Shown: one piece after another, positions 1 to 13,400 of the stretch | How positions within the stretch are numbered: the first letter of the stretch is position 1 | How the letters are laid out: each line of letters opens with the position of its first letter | DNA from: Volvox africanus | Lineage: Eukaryota; Chlorophyta; Chlorophyceae; Chlamydomonadales; Volvocaceae | Assembly: GCA_030268105.1 (NCBI GenBank) | Contig: BSDZ01000094.1 | Span: forward strand, 4,498,501-4,562,500 | Direction of reading: 5' to 3' | Length of the DNA: 64,000 nucleotides | The notes under the pieces: model-generated | The model's input: only the letters and a program-made list of their open reading frames with translations | What the model was told of the DNA's origin: nothing | The model's database searches: none | Made by a program: the position numbers and the translations under genes

Positions 1-305
1 CAAGCGCAAATGCGCTTCAGGCCAGCAGCATAAGTATCCGTGTGCTCGTAACGGTGCCAGGACAACATAGAAAGAAGACGATTAATTCCAGTTACTACTA
101 ACTACCATCGGGTTCTAGACGCCACTCACGGTTAAGAAGGCCTGCTTGCTGGTCGGGTTGAGCGCGAGTTGCGGTAGTCCAGATGCAGGGCAGGTGCTTA
201 GCGTTCGCACCGTCCCGCGCTTTCCGGAAATGCTTTCCGTCTGCCATAAGTGGAGCACCAGGCATTTATACGCCACAATGCGGTAAGCAGCATCATGGCA
301 TCTAG
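1..305 (+). other. Possible upstream exon/intron of the Sfi1-like gene
   Basis: No confident gene can be called here. An open stretch at about 191-282 reads on the plus strand with an Sfi1-like tryptophan block (H-K-W-S-T-R-H) and is followed by a good splice donor (GTAAGC at 283-288). It could be an upstream exon of the gene that follows, but its phase does not join cleanly to the best acceptor at 410. The gene probably continues to the left of the window. Confidence 0.3.
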
Positions 306-3300
306 ATGTCTGGTGCTCCCCTTATCCTTGGCGTTCTGCGGCTCTTAATGTTACGGCAGAGATGTAGATCTGTAATTGTTCGCTTCGGTATTGGTCGCCT
401 CGTATTTCAGGCGCGCCGCCGAAGTGCTTGGGCCACGGTTACCTCGCTCAGATTATTGCGTCTGCTGCGTAAATCCTGGCTCGCCTGGCGTCATGCTTAC
501 GCTGACGGGCTCGATGTCGCGCGCTTGGCGGCGGCCCAGTATGTGCGGAGCCTGGTGGCCCGCGCGATGCGCAGCTGGATCACGCGCTGGGCACAAGGGG
601 CTTCCGTGCGGGTATTGCGACGGCACCGCGCAGCCACCATGATGCGCTCATGCCTGGCGGAATGGCGGGAGGTCATTGTGCGCCTGCAGCTGGAGGCGGC
701 CGAGGAGGAGGCGGTGGAGCCGCAGCAGCTAGAGTATGGGCGCGGTGTCCACCGGGCCCTACGTTTGCGGAACTGCTTTCGCGCCTGGCTGCTGTTGGCG
801 GACGCAGCGGTGCAGGTGGGAGTCTCGGGATCGAACGCCCGCCATGGTTGCAACTTTGTAGGCTAGGGAGGAGTGTACGGACGTAGTAACCATTAAAATA
901 AGGTGGGAAGGTATAAGATTCGGTAGGTATATGTTGTGAACGCATATCCGCGGGCCACACGTTTTCCCTGCAACCCTTCCACTGCGCCAGCTTACTTGAA
1001 CTTACATTTTTACTGAGTTAAGCCTATCTGCCGTATGTCGCATCCTCTTCTCACGCGCCAGGTCATGTCCCAGCAGCAGACCCTGCGTCACGCGATGCAC
1101 GATGAGCTCCTTAACGATGCCGCTCTGCTCGCGGCAGCTGACGCGATTGCCCGGCACCGGTACCTGGCGCCAACTTTTCACGCATGGCGCGTGCTTGCCG
1201 CTGCGGAGACAGCCGGTCCCGCCACCACTGCTCCTCTGCCTCCACCATCTACGGACGCCGGAATCGGGAGTGGTGAACCAGCGCCATGGGTCATTCCCTC
1301 ACGCGGGCCGCCACAGGCTAAGCCTCTCATGCCGGTGGTATACACAGCGAACACCAGGAGGGATCCGGCTGGAGCGCCGTCACTGCCACCGACGCAACCG
1401 CTCTTGCAACAGCCATTGCAGCCCAGCGTCATCCCATGGGTCATGGCTGGCAGTACGAAGTCGGACCCAGGTTCCGCCCCACACCACTTTGGCGCACGGG
1501 TTCCCGCTGCGGGTGCAGAGCCGCTGGCAGACCGACTATGCAGCAGCCGCAGTGACGGCGGCTCTAGCAATAATAATAGTAGCCACCCAGGCAGCCGCAG
1601 CAGCAGCGGCGGCAGCGGGCGCAGCTTTGAATTCAAATGCCCGCTTCCACACCCACAGCAAGTTTACGGACCGGACATGACGCCCCAGGGTGAGCGCCTA
1701 AGCGGACCGGGTCTACTAAGTCGATCCTGGCCTGCACCAGTCCCCGCAGCCGGCGGTGGAAATGGGGCCGACGTGGCCACCACATCAACAGCTGCTGGTC
1801 ACGACGGCACCGCCCTGACCCGTCAACAGGACGTAGCAAACCTACACTCGCGGGTTGGCGTTGCCTTCTCAGACCCTGGGTGCGTTCCGCTTAGCGACTC
1901 CGGGTCGAAAGCCCAATGCCGCGAGCACAGCACGGCTGGAGCCGTGGGCTTCCCGGTTGTCGGTTCTGGCGCAGCATTCCTCGCAACGGGGGACAACACT
2001 CCAGGTTCTGACGCCGGCTCCTGTCCTGGACAGTCGCAAAGGCGCAGCACGGGTGGCGTAGGCATCAGCGCATCTATGAATACGCCTCCCAGCGTGCATG
2101 CGACACGGCTGGCGCAGCGCCGCAGCAGCGGGGGCGGCGGGCTTGACCATGCTGGGGGAAGCAGGAATACTGGTGGCGATGCCACAGCTGCTACATCGAG
2201 CGATGATGAGTTGGCTGGCGGTCGGGCGGTATTGGAGGAGCTGGCGCCAGACGTTCTCTTTGAGCTGCTGGAATCGGACCTTGCTTGGTACACGGAACAG
2301 TACCTGACGCCAACACCTGAGAACCGAAGCAGATCCGCAGGCCGTAGCAGCAGCGGCGGTGGTGGCGTAGCGCTGGCGACGGGTCCAAGGAGAGAGACGT
2401 CGGAAGCCAACGCAGCGCCAAGGACGATGACGACGACGACGACGACGACGACAGCGACAGTGAGCACTGCACCGTTACCACCCCGGCATGCAGCATCAGC
2501 GGGGAGCGGCGACGCAAGGGCAGAGACAGGAATGGATGTGAAACCGATGCCAGCCACCGAAGGCCCCCCAGCATTGCTTCCTGCAGCAGCAGCAGCAGCA
2601 GCGTCGCTCTCAGTGCCTTTCCAGGTGGTGCCAATTTCAGGGACATCCGATCCAGGCAAGTCTCGGGGGACGTGCGCACATTTAACAGGGCATTGCTTAC
2701 CTGTTGGAAGGGACAGCTGCTAGGATTCCCATTGTTTTGTCGTGTCCTCGTTCGTACTTGGGACGGACGCTGACGAAATTCATAATTCATTGAGATAAGT
2801 TGGTGATGTGAATGAGGATGGAAGGACGCCATGGTGCTGAATCTCGACGCCACCCTCGTCACCTTCCGTTTCCTAATTCGCTAAAACGGGTCGCGCGTCT
2901 GTCGTTGCTGCAGGTCCGGGGCAGTGGGGACACGCGGGCCGAGACAGCGCTAGCAATGGGGGCGGCGTTGGCGGTGGTGATGCGGACGATGGGGGACAGA
3001 ACCGGCGGGTTGCACACGGCGATCCCAACTGGCGTCCGAACCGGTGCTTCCAACGAGGGGAGGAGCTGCAGGAGTCACGCATGCTCACTTCCAGCACTTC
3101 TACCGCTCCTGGGAGCATAATGGGGATAGATCTGCCACCACAGCAGAAACAGCAGCACAACAAGCAATTCCATCCATTCCATGTATCCGCGAACAGCGGT
3201 GCGAAAACAAAGGGAACCCCGGACAGCAAGGGAGACAGCAAACTGGGCCGACGAGTAGCGCCTACAGGCCGCCGCAACTGTGCCAGCACCATTAGTTGCA

Positions 3301-3518
3301 GCAGTTCCACCGCCGCCTCTCAGGCCTTTAGCAAGGGCACCGCTGGTGGCGGCGTACTGCCGTTTAATGCTAGCCAGCAGTGGCCACTGATGGGTGCTTA
3401 TGTGGCGTCTCCCATTGCCAGTGATGATGAAGAGTACAAGCGGTATGTGGCAATACCTGGAGAAACGGGGGTCCTACGAATGAGGGGTGACAGCTGGCTG
3501 CCAGCGGAACGATCTTGA
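306..3518 (+). CDS. Sfi1-repeat (centrin-binding-like) protein, probably 5'-truncated
   Basis: Not recognised as a named gene, but the first exons carry about five Sfi1-type helical repeats, each ending in a Trp in a hydrophobic/basic helix: S-W-L-A-W-R, S-W-I-T-R-W, L-A-E-W-R, F-R-A-W-L and F-H-A-W-R. Such repeats bind centrins at basal bodies and spindle poles in the Sfi1 family. Best exons are 411-815 (acceptor after a TTTCAG tract; an in-frame ATG also lies at 306), 1062-2624 and 2925-3518. The first two join in phase 0, and 2624/2925 is also phase-compatible, although a stronger-looking acceptor sits at 2913. After the repeats come about 650 residues rich in Ser, Gly, Pro, Ala and Thr, with poly-Ala and poly-Thr runs. 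Stop TGA at 3516-3518. The true start may lie left of the window. The repeat call is fairly sure; a centriolar role is inference. Confidence 0.65.
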
Positions 3519-3676
3519 TAGCATTTATCGGACCATACCGGACGATCAGTGGCCCCTCATGGGTGCCCCATCTGACTCTGGTTTCACGTGAGCGGCGCAT
3601 ACTTGGGTTTCTGTTGGGTTCTGGTCTACACCCAAACGCGTGGAATGCAGGTGCCTCATTCCGAGAGGGGGTAAAT

Positions 3677-3681
3677 TTACA
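3677..3681 (-). terminator. Candidate TGTAA polyadenylation signal of the minus-strand ankyrin gene
   Basis: TTACA on the plus strand reads TGTAA on the minus strand, the usual polyadenylation motif of volvocine algae. It lies about 0.8 kb beyond the stop at 4493. No closer minus-strand copy was seen. The motif is short, so a chance match is possible. Confidence 0.35.
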
Positions 3682-4321
3682 CTGGGTCGTGACATCATAA
3701 AAACCTTCTCTAATCGTGTTCAGACAAACCCGTTCTTATTGAACCCGATGCAATGCGAATCTGCATACGCCCTACATTCGTGGAAGCTACAATGTTCATA
3801 CATAAGACCATGCCTAAGAACGTACCAATGTCCAAGCCTAGGACCTTTCGTCGTGTATTTCTAATGGCAGACAAAGACTGGTACTGTGAATGGCACCCCA
3901 ATCAACCGCCGGACAATCGAAGACGGACAAACAGTTAAGGGGGTGGAAAACTCGCAGGTGTGCATGACATAAATGGCATACACAACAAGTCGAAGATGTG
4001 GGGTGGGCATGGCAGGTTCGCCTTAGGTTAATTTTACGATGTGGCAATGAACAAGTTGTTTGCCATGGATGGAATCCGAGGTCAGGACAGGTCGAGAGGG
4101 GAAAGCGCGTCCACCAGCTGATAAACTCATCGTTGCCACGGACGTTCTCCTTCTACTGTCATCGGCCACTTATCCAAATTTGTCCGGCAATAAACCGATG
4201 CTAAGCACCAATGTTCCCGAAGGGCTATTTGACGGAACAAGTGCCGTATCTAGTTGCCCCATAAATTTATTGCATCACCTCTGCCGACCGGCACGCCCAA
4301 GACGGCAATGCAACAGAAGAA

Positions 4322-4326
4322 TGTAA
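4322..4326 (+). terminator. Candidate TGTAA polyadenylation signal of the Sfi1-like gene
   Basis: A plus-strand TGTAA about 0.8 kb after the stop at 3518. If used, this 3' UTR would overlap that of the convergent minus-strand gene by several hundred bases. A chance match is possible. Confidence 0.3.
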
Positions 4327-4492
4327 TTCAAATCACGGTCACAGCTGTGGCTGCAGTGCTCTTTCCAGCGCGCCCGCCAAATGAAACGAGTGCTAGGAGA
4401 TTAAATTCCAGCTTGAATTCCTCATGGGTTCATGTTTCAATCCAATCAATCAGCTAGAGCAGCACACGCCTTTCACGTCAAAATCCACGGCT

Positions 4493-7400
4493 TCAACCCT
4501 GTTTAGTGCCGCCGCTGCACCCTTTTTCCTCCAGAACTGAAGACGTCCCTTGCACGCTGCCACCCTGATATGTCCGCCGCATCGCCTCCATAAAGGCAAG
4601 CTTTGCCAGCGACAAAGACTGAACGGCTTCCCCTTCCGGCCCCACGTCCTGAATCGCACCCAGTGGCTGCGGCAGCGCAGTTCCTCCGCCGTGACCCTGC
4701 CCGCCCTCCTCGTAGCCGCTAAATGCGCGGCTGCTCATGCGCAGCCAACCCCGTGGCGTCGTACGTTCGCCGCCAGCCCCACCGCCGCCACCTTGTGCCC
4801 CCGCTGTCACCGTGGAGCCGACCCAGCCGCCAACACCACTCATACGGTGTCGTGCGTGGGACGCATGTGATTGCATAGCCACAGCAGCGCTTGTAGCAGT
4901 GGCATTGGTTAAACTGCTGCCGCGTCGCAGCGCGATCCCTGATGGCATCAGCGGGCCCGCAAAGCCGGCATAGGAGGAACTGGGACCTCCGCCACCAAAC
5001 AAGGATGCTGGCGGTGCTTCAAAGGGACTATGCATGGTATTTGAGTCCATGGCCGAGGCGACGTTTGACGTCCCCGTGGCTAGCCACTGCGCTTGACTAA
5101 CACTCCATACGTCGTGCGCCTGCACAGTTGGAAAATGTGAGGCGTGGGATGTGTGAGGCCAGTACCGCATATGCTGTTTGGAACTGCAAAAAATAGTGGT
5201 CCCTTCTTGGACACTGTGCAAGGCAAACGCAAGTCAACGCACTTGTGGTTTTAGCACTCAAGTTGCATAACCGCACAGCTGCTTAGGACCGTGAGCCAAG
5301 ATATGCCAGCGCCGAAAGGCCGTCCTGGAGGCCCCCGGGTTCTACTCCAAATACGCCACCAGATAGAAGTTTCCTTTCATACAACGCCAAATCACCTCGT
5401 GATATTTAGCGAATATATGCGCAGCAACCCGGCCGTCGTCTCCAAGCGCCAGGGCCAGGTGCAATGGCGTCAATAGCAACATGCCGCCATCTACGAAGGT
5501 CCACTGAGACTCCAAGGAGCTCCTCTGCGGAGCAGAATCCCTGCCCGTTCCAACGCCGCTACGGGCCAAACTGGCGCCCTGCGGCTGCTTGGGCTTCATA
5601 TCCACCAGGCCTGCAGCCGGGAGTGGCGGTGGGGCCGCCGCAATTGAGATGAACACGGCTTTCTGTGATATGACGGCTGAAGTTTCACTAGCGCCGCCAT
5701 GGGCAGCGCTCGCGACCCGCGGGTCATACAGCACGTGCGGCAGCAGTCCGCCGGCCGCTGGCGGCTCCTTGGCATCACAGGCATCACGCGGGAGCACCTG
5801 TACGGCACTAGATGCACCGGGGGTTTCGCGGCGGAAAGAGACAACTTTGAATGGTGCGGATAGCTCCGCCACCGGCTGGTGACCTGGGGTCGGCGCCAGC
5901 TCCGCCGCCGCGCCGGCGGCCACCATGGAAACTCCCGTCGTGGTATTCGCCGTCGTGTAAGGGGCGGCAGCGCAAGCGTCCGGCGGTGACCGCAACAGCT
6001 TGGGCGGCGATAACCGTTGCGATGTCAGTGCTGCGATCGACGAGGGCTGCGGTCCTGCAGGCGGCAGCCCCGACGGAAGGGCTAGGGTCGCCAGCAGCGC
6101 TGCTGGCATGTTGCTCACGCTTGGCGGCGGCGACTGGCGACCAGTTTCCAGGAGGAATGACCTGCGAGCGACAACAGCAACAGCAACAGCAGTGGCGGCG
6201 GCGGCGACGGAAATGGAAGGGTAATACTGTCAACAACGAACCGTGATGGCAATGCGATACGTACGACGGGCAATGGCCGCATCAAGGGCTTGATAACTGC
6301 ACGGTCTGACAAGTCAATTGCCGTTTCTCCGACAAACCCTGCAGAAACCCACTTCATGCTGCTTACCCTGTCAAACTAAGGTCCTTATCGTGGTGTCCAA
6401 CTGGGAAACCTAGTCCCGAGGTGTCCGCATCGTGTTCGACCTCCGCTGCAGCCGCTGCACTCTCTATCACATTTTCGCAGGGAGTGAGGATAAGCAGCTG
6501 TTGCTGCTGATCCGGCCCTGGTAGTGCACAAGCAACCGGTGCAGCCGCCGCCTCAGCCGCCACCGTCGGCGCCGCGATCGTCGCTGTGGCTGGTGCACAA
6601 GGTAGCGGCTGCGGCTGCGCCCATCCTGCATTCACAGCAGCGATGTTGCCGACTGCTGTTGCCATTAGGCTAGGGCTAGCGAGATGCGTAGCTGCGGATG
6701 CACCTCGCTGAACGCTGCAGCCTGGAAGGCGTGGTTCTAAGCTGATGGCGCGTACGACCGCCTCCCTTGACCAGAAGTCAGTGACGCCGGAACGTGTCTG
6801 CCAACCTGCCACCATGTCCACCTGCACCACCAGGGTTGGAATCCACGAGCGGCTCGCAAATACGCGTTATGTTCCCACCATTGGAGCCTCTCTAGCGCAA
6901 AGGCTAGTAACTTTAATGCACAGAAACCAGCTTTTGTGGCAACGGCATGCTGCTTCCTAAATACCGTGATAGTGCTGTGTGCCCTATCGATTTCCAGTCC
7001 TTCCCATATTTCTCGGATTATTCTCCGCCGCTTCGGCTTCACCCTCAGCCAAACCGCGTTTTCCGCAGGAGTCTCGCCTCCACGCACCATCTGGGTGCAG
7101 CCGCTCTTGACCGCCGCGTGCATCAGCGGAAGTCCTGTCACCGGTGTCACCGCCGCCCCCAGCACCGCCGGCAGCCCGGAACCCAAAGGCCCCAGCAACA
7201 ACGATAGCAGATGCTCGGCCAGCGCCTTGCAACCTGCCTCCACCGCCACCGCCAGCAGCCCTTGGCCCTGACACAACAACAATTGCCGGATGGCGGATAT
7301 CGTGGGATCGAGAGGAGGCGGAGGCGTTTCCAACGGCTCAGCAGCTGCCGCACCGGCCGACTCGGGGCACAGCGCGGCCGCCTTGCAGCCATAGCTAAGC

Positions 7401-10400
7401 CTCTGGCGGCGTTGCGGCAGCCGGGCGTCGGCGCCGCAGCTGCCGCAAGGCCACAGCCCAGGCGTGGGCTCCAATACCTCAGGTGGCGGCACCCATGCAG
7501 CGTTGTGTACTCGTAGCACTCGGACAATGCGCTGGGTCGAGGCACCGCCGGCAGGGTGGGCCCCGGCGCGGCCAGGTGCCGACGTGAGACCGCGCTCTAG
7601 GGCCGCCAGCTGGGCGAGCCAACCACCGAGCTCCTCCACGAACTGGTCGGCAGCGGAGGTGTGACCCTCAGCCTGGAGACAGGGACATCACAGGTATGTC
7701 CACATTGCGAAGAGGATGGCAAGGGATCCTTGTAATGCACAGTCGGGCTCCAGACGTTTGCCACGTCACGACAAACCACTGGTAGATGGCGCAGCTGACA
7801 TGCATCACAATCGACACCACTGCAGCTGTCACTCGTGCCAGGCCCCTCACCAACGCAGGTCGACAAGGATAGCCAAAGTGGACATAAGCCGAGGGATGGG
7901 AGGAGGAAAATATTCGTTCGTTCGCTATTGGAGTATGAGTAAGGTAACCGAGCGCGTATGCATTAAGACGCGTACGTAATATGACACACTCACAACGACC
8001 GCCTCCACATACGCCACCACATCCGACATCCAAGTGGGCAAGTCGCCCTCCGCCGCCACTGCCGCCGCTGATGTCGCCGCCTCACCGGCCATCTCCGCCT
8101 GCGGTCTACCGCCGGCCTTGCGGTCGCTGTCAGCTTCCATCGGCGCTGGTGGCGGCTGCGCCTGCGCAAGCAGCACAGGCCGCCCCACCAGCCGCCGGTG
8201 GCCGCGCCACAACTCCACGTGTACAACCCCAGGCGTGTCCTGAGATGACGCTACCATTGTTAGCTTGGCTTCGAAGCGCATGGGCGATCCGTGGGGTTGC
8301 TGCAGGTGGGCGGCGGCCGGCGGCGCCAGGCTGCGGGTGATGGAGGTAGCGGGGCTGGCTGAGTGCACCCCGCTGGCCATGGAGGCAGGGGAGATGTGGC
8401 GCAGCACCACCTGACACAAGAAAGGGGACAACATTCGGTTGCGGAGCAGAGTCTGTAACATGCAGGGAGGCGGATTTGCGCGTATGCAGTGTGTATGTGC
8501 ATGTGTGCGAGGGCGAGACTTGAGGTCACTGACTTGAGGTCATGTTCGAGCACGCACACAAGAAGGTTAAGGAATGAGATTATGAATGGAGAGAAGAGGG
8601 GTGTTAGGGTTGACGAGGCACCACGCATTCGCATGAGGGTCGAAATCAGCGCTGTCATGTGTCATGTGTGCTGCGGTCCGATACCTGTAGCTCCTCGACC
8701 ACTCTGGAGGTGCACATGAAGCTAAGGTGCAGAATGCTTGTACGGCGAGGCGCCATGGCCAATACGCATCCATCCAAAGTAACGTCCCATGGATCTGCGT
8801 CATTGGTGCCCGCTTCGGTAGTGTCGCCCGCATCCTCCCATTTCGCTATCGCCGACCAAAGTAGCTCGACGCTGGGGCTGGCGTCGCCGCCACTGTAAGA
8901 CACGGGCGTCGGTGGGCTCTTGTCACTGGGTGCAGTGGATAGATAGCTCGCGATTGTGGACGGGTTGCCGGCGTCACTGCTAATTATTGCTTCCGGAACT
9001 GCCGGCCCCGCAGCGGCGGCAACAGTGGCAGCAGAAGAGAGGGACTTGAAGCTCTGGACATCCTCGCAGCCGGTGGCAACGGTCTTCGCGCTGACGACAG
9101 AAGGGACATCAGTAAAAGAAAAGCAGGAGCCACTGGGAGACAGCTGCACGGATGGCGGCAGTGAGACGGTGCTGGCGCCCGCATTGTAAAGTCGTTGGTG
9201 ACGGTAGGCCTCGATATGGCGGGCCTAAGGAGGTGAATGTGAAAGAGGGACGCGATAAGGTCGGTACGAGAGATGCGGTAAGACGGACAGCAGTGGGTCA
9301 GTAAGATTTGGGCCGTCGACGAAAATGGACCAGACAAACGACGACCAACACAGACCGGTATGTCCGCACGCACCTGCATGTACGCCGCCAACAGGAATAG
9401 CGCTGCCTCCCAGCCCAGGTGCATCGCAAGGCCCCACAGGAGGGGTTCCTCCGGATGGCACAAGAACACGTGGGACATGATAATGCCCGCCAGGGGAAGC
9501 AGCCGAACGGCGAATGTCAGCCGGACGGGGGTCTGCGGGAGGGCCCAGCGTTCAAGTTTCAATGGGGGGTGCCAGTATGGGTGCGGGTTGAGGTTGGGGT
9601 TAAGGTTGAGGAACAGGAACGGTAGTGGGTAAAGGCGAGGGAAAACGCCTGAAGATCCCGGCCGCCAAGGCAACCTACCTGCATGCATATAACCTGCAAT
9701 CCAGAAATTAGCATCATCTTCATGATCCACCGCATCTCGGTACAGTCGTCCGCCTGTCATTAATGTGATTTAGCGGCGGTGGAGCGCAAAAGGGACCGGA
9801 TGGGGAACTAATTGGTGAACGAACGACACTTCCTAAAGGGCCAGACCCAGATGCACTATCTAAGTATTTTTCCGTACCCCAATCTATTAACTATTTATCG
9901 TATTTGGTTTGGACGCAACTGTTAATGCACAATTTGTGTCCCTGGAAATTCCAGGATTGATCCCGACGAAGATGTTGGTGGACGGTGAGGACCCCGGTTA
10001 TAGTGACTTGCGAGCTGACCAGGAGGGGAGTTGAGGCCGCCGTTAATCCGGCAGATTCCACTGGATGCTGGCCGTGGTGGTTGCTGAACCACCTACCTAC
10101 CGGGAAAATCACTGGTTTTGGAAAAGCCAACGTGCATGGGTGAACGGATGAGGGTGCCCCGAAATACAGGGTAAGGTAGGGACTGCCAGGTAGTGGCCAC
10201 GGGTGAAGCAAACCCCCTCTATACCCCACACACAACATTTCTCCGCCTTCGTCCTGGTCTGATAGGTATCAACCATAACGCCAAAGCAGGGCGACCTAAA
10301 CTCCCCGCACCCCCGCCCTCAAACTTTCACCCTCCCTCCAACTAGATCTCACCTATTTCGCTTTCGTTACCCCTTTCTGCACGATAGCGCTCTTTCCCAA

Positions 10401-13400
10401 AGCCGGCCTCTTCCAAGAACTCCCCTACCGGCCGTCGATCGGCAGCCAGTTCCGGCTCTCGCAGTTATCCTTACTCGCTAACACCCGGGCTCCCCCAAGA
10501 GCCCCCAAAACACGCACCCGGCGTCCCCCGTGGGGCGTCCCGCGGACCTGCGACACTCTCGGCATAATGCCTACAGTCGTGCTAATCATTTGCACGCCGC
10601 GCAGCACAACACCCGCTTGTACCAGCGGCTCGCGGGTCGCCGCCCAAATCCCAGAGCCGACAACGCAGCGCGCCGCCACCGTCAGCAGCTCTGGAGCCAT
10701 GTAGGCTAGGATGTTGGCCAGCCGCAGCCCTACGCCACGGTGGAACGTGTAGAAGGCGAGCATGGTGGCGACCATCAGGTTGGTGTAGGCGATTTGGAGC
10801 AGTGCCACGCGCGTGGTTAGGAAGACAGCGTAATCGCGGCTGGCCAGGAGTGGCGGCGGGCACAGCGCCAACAGTACATTATCGTACAATGCCATGGCGC
10901 GGCGGCGGGTGCTGTTGATGAGCGGCCCGGTGGCCTTTAACCGCAGATAGCAGGAGGGACAGATGGAGATGGTGAGTTGGTGGGTTGGTGAGGGGGGGAG
11001 AGTGGAAAACAAGACCAGAATACGTAACATGGAATGGAGTGGAAGTGAAGAGCCGAAGGGTGCGGTGCATAGACGAGCCGTACTAAGCACCAAGGGACGA
11101 GACTCTGGGTGGGGTTATCAATCAGCGAGTAAGCGTCTCTAATAGCGTGCATGCTTGCGTCCCTGTTAGCTGTCCGAGTAGCTGAAAATAAGATAAGACG
11201 AACCTGGTTAAGGACCGCACGAAGCAGTAACGAAGAGAAAATGAACGAGTTAGAGAGGGAGCTTCAGGTCTAGGATCCCCACACGTACCCTAGCCAGTCC
11301 GCAGCCCAAGCTCCTGCCCGGTCCCAGCAAACGTCGCCTCAAGGCCCCCCTCGAATCTTCTGAATCGCCGCGCTGGCGGCCCTGCAAGGACGGCGCCACC
11401 ACCTGTGCACCGCGCCCCCATCGTAGGCAGACCGGCGCCGTGTCGCCGCCACTGCGCCCATCGCCGTCCCCGCCACTGCCAAGCTCCAAACCCGCCCGTC
11501 CGGACGACTCCACCGATCTCAATGCGACCTCAATCTCGCCTCCTGACCACGGTGCAGTCGGTGCAGCGTACCGTGCGGATACGGTATCGCAGCCATATCG
11601 TAGCATTCGGTTGCCATGTTGTACGGAAATAAAGTCATCCGAGGTTGTGGGCATGTGGTCGGCGAGTGAAAGCGCATCCAAGACACCGGACGGACCAAGG
11701 CTCATGAAGAACCGCTCTAGGGTTTCAGTTGCCGTCAGCTGCGGCAGTGGCGGCGGCGGGACATCGATTGGAGCGCCGCTGTTGAACAAGCCGGCGTCTG
11801 CAGCCGCTGCCGCCGGGGGCATAGCACCCTCTGACAGCATGCCGCCACTGCAGCTGTTGGTGCTGTTGGCGCTGTCCGCAGCCGCAACAAAGCCGGCGGC
11901 CGCGGTGCTGCTGTACCCGGCATCTGCAACAGCGCCAGTTCCAGCGGCATCAGCGGCGGCGGAGGTTGTGGCGCTTGTTGATGCAGGTTGGTAGACCAGG
12001 TCAAGGTGGACGATGAGGGAGCCCTTTCGCACTGATACGTTTGCGAGGTGCCAACCGGATGCTCTGTGGGGCGACGTAGGGGAAATCCAGTGGGCTTCCC
12101 AAACGAAGGCGTTCCAGGATTTGGGTAATGGCTACTAAGGGAACTCGAGCAAAAACGGTGCGGAGGAAAAGAGTTCCGCATACCAACATCGCCAGCGGTG
12201 TCTTCTCGGTTAGTGAGGCCTAGTGCGTTATGCACATGGCACGCCGCTTTATTATAAAGACGGGTGGCCTGCTCAAACAGCTGATGGCGGTTTCCTAAAC
12301 CTTTGCAGAAAACTATATTAGTGTCGGTTATGTGACTTGCATACAAGTTATGATGTAGTCTTTTCTCTCGTGGGTTTTGACAGATAGGTTTTCGGTCCAG
12401 CTCTTGCTAAATGGACACAGCCTCGTTTCTAAAGCATGGGTAGGTGGGGCACCAGCATGCTCCCCGAACCTACGACAACGACGTACCTTTCCGCCACAGC
12501 GACAGCCAGCTTTTCCCGCCACTGGGCCACCATGTGGCACGGCTCTGCTGAGCTGACCACCAGCTGCACGCTTGCGGATGTGCGGGCATTCTGCAGGGAG
12601 GTCCCGGATGGGAGTGTCATTGGCGAACCGAATCACCGCACCCGTGCTTTCAGCTTAGAAACGTAGGAATTCGTCAACGCGTGTAATGACCCTGTACCCT
12701 CTCCCGCATTCCTTTTCCATTTCAATCCCCTGGTCACCTCACAATACAGACGTTTTCAAATATACATATACATATATAAATAAATATGAATATGATTATA
12801 TGAAAGCGGTAGCCATGCAAACAACATGGTTAACACAAGGAGCTCAGACCGAGTAAACTCCCTTCACAGCATACCTCAACACCGGTAGACAGGACACCAT
12901 CGCCCACATCAACACTGACTATGAGGGGAAATCCGGTTGTGATCCGTTCCAACCCCTCCTCCAAGGGCCTTTGTGTTCCACCTCCCGCACCTGGTCCCGC
13001 TCTCTCTGCTTAGAAAGCAGCACATAGCTAGAGGGCCCTTCAATCAGCCGCCGCAGGGCCGTTTCCGATTGGCGCGAGCGCCGGCTAACGCTGCTTCCTA
13101 AACCGCCCGCATGTGGGGACGGCACTGCTGGACGCCGCGTGGCGGCAGCAGCAGCAACAGCCCTAGACGGCACGTCAAATCCCGCCGCGGCGGCGGCAGC
13201 GGTGGCAGTAGCCATATTTTGAAGAAGGTCATTCAAGGGGCCGGCTTGACGCGATGCTCGGTACCGAGTGGGGGTTGCAACGGCAGCGGCGGCATTGACG
13301 TCAGCTGCGGTGGAGGAAACGTCGGCAGCGGTTACAGCAACAGCAGCGACCGTGGAAGCGGTCGCAACGGTTCCCGAGGTGAAGGCGCCGTGAGGGACCT

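Larger units (their letters stand above)
3519..4492. other. Convergent 3' intergenic region
   Basis: This stretch separates the plus-strand Sfi1-like gene from the minus-strand ankyrin/membrane gene, which converge on it. The short open frames here show no family signature or repeat. It probably holds the 3' UTRs of both genes; candidate polyadenylation motifs for each strand are listed separately. Confidence 0.6.

Noticed and set aside
4493..12063. Identity as an SBP/SPL-type (CRR1-like) transcription factor
   Set aside because: Ankyrin elements and some beta motifs recall the C-terminal half of plant SPL1/12 proteins, but no SBP zinc-binding domain is present and several membrane helices lie between the matching segments.
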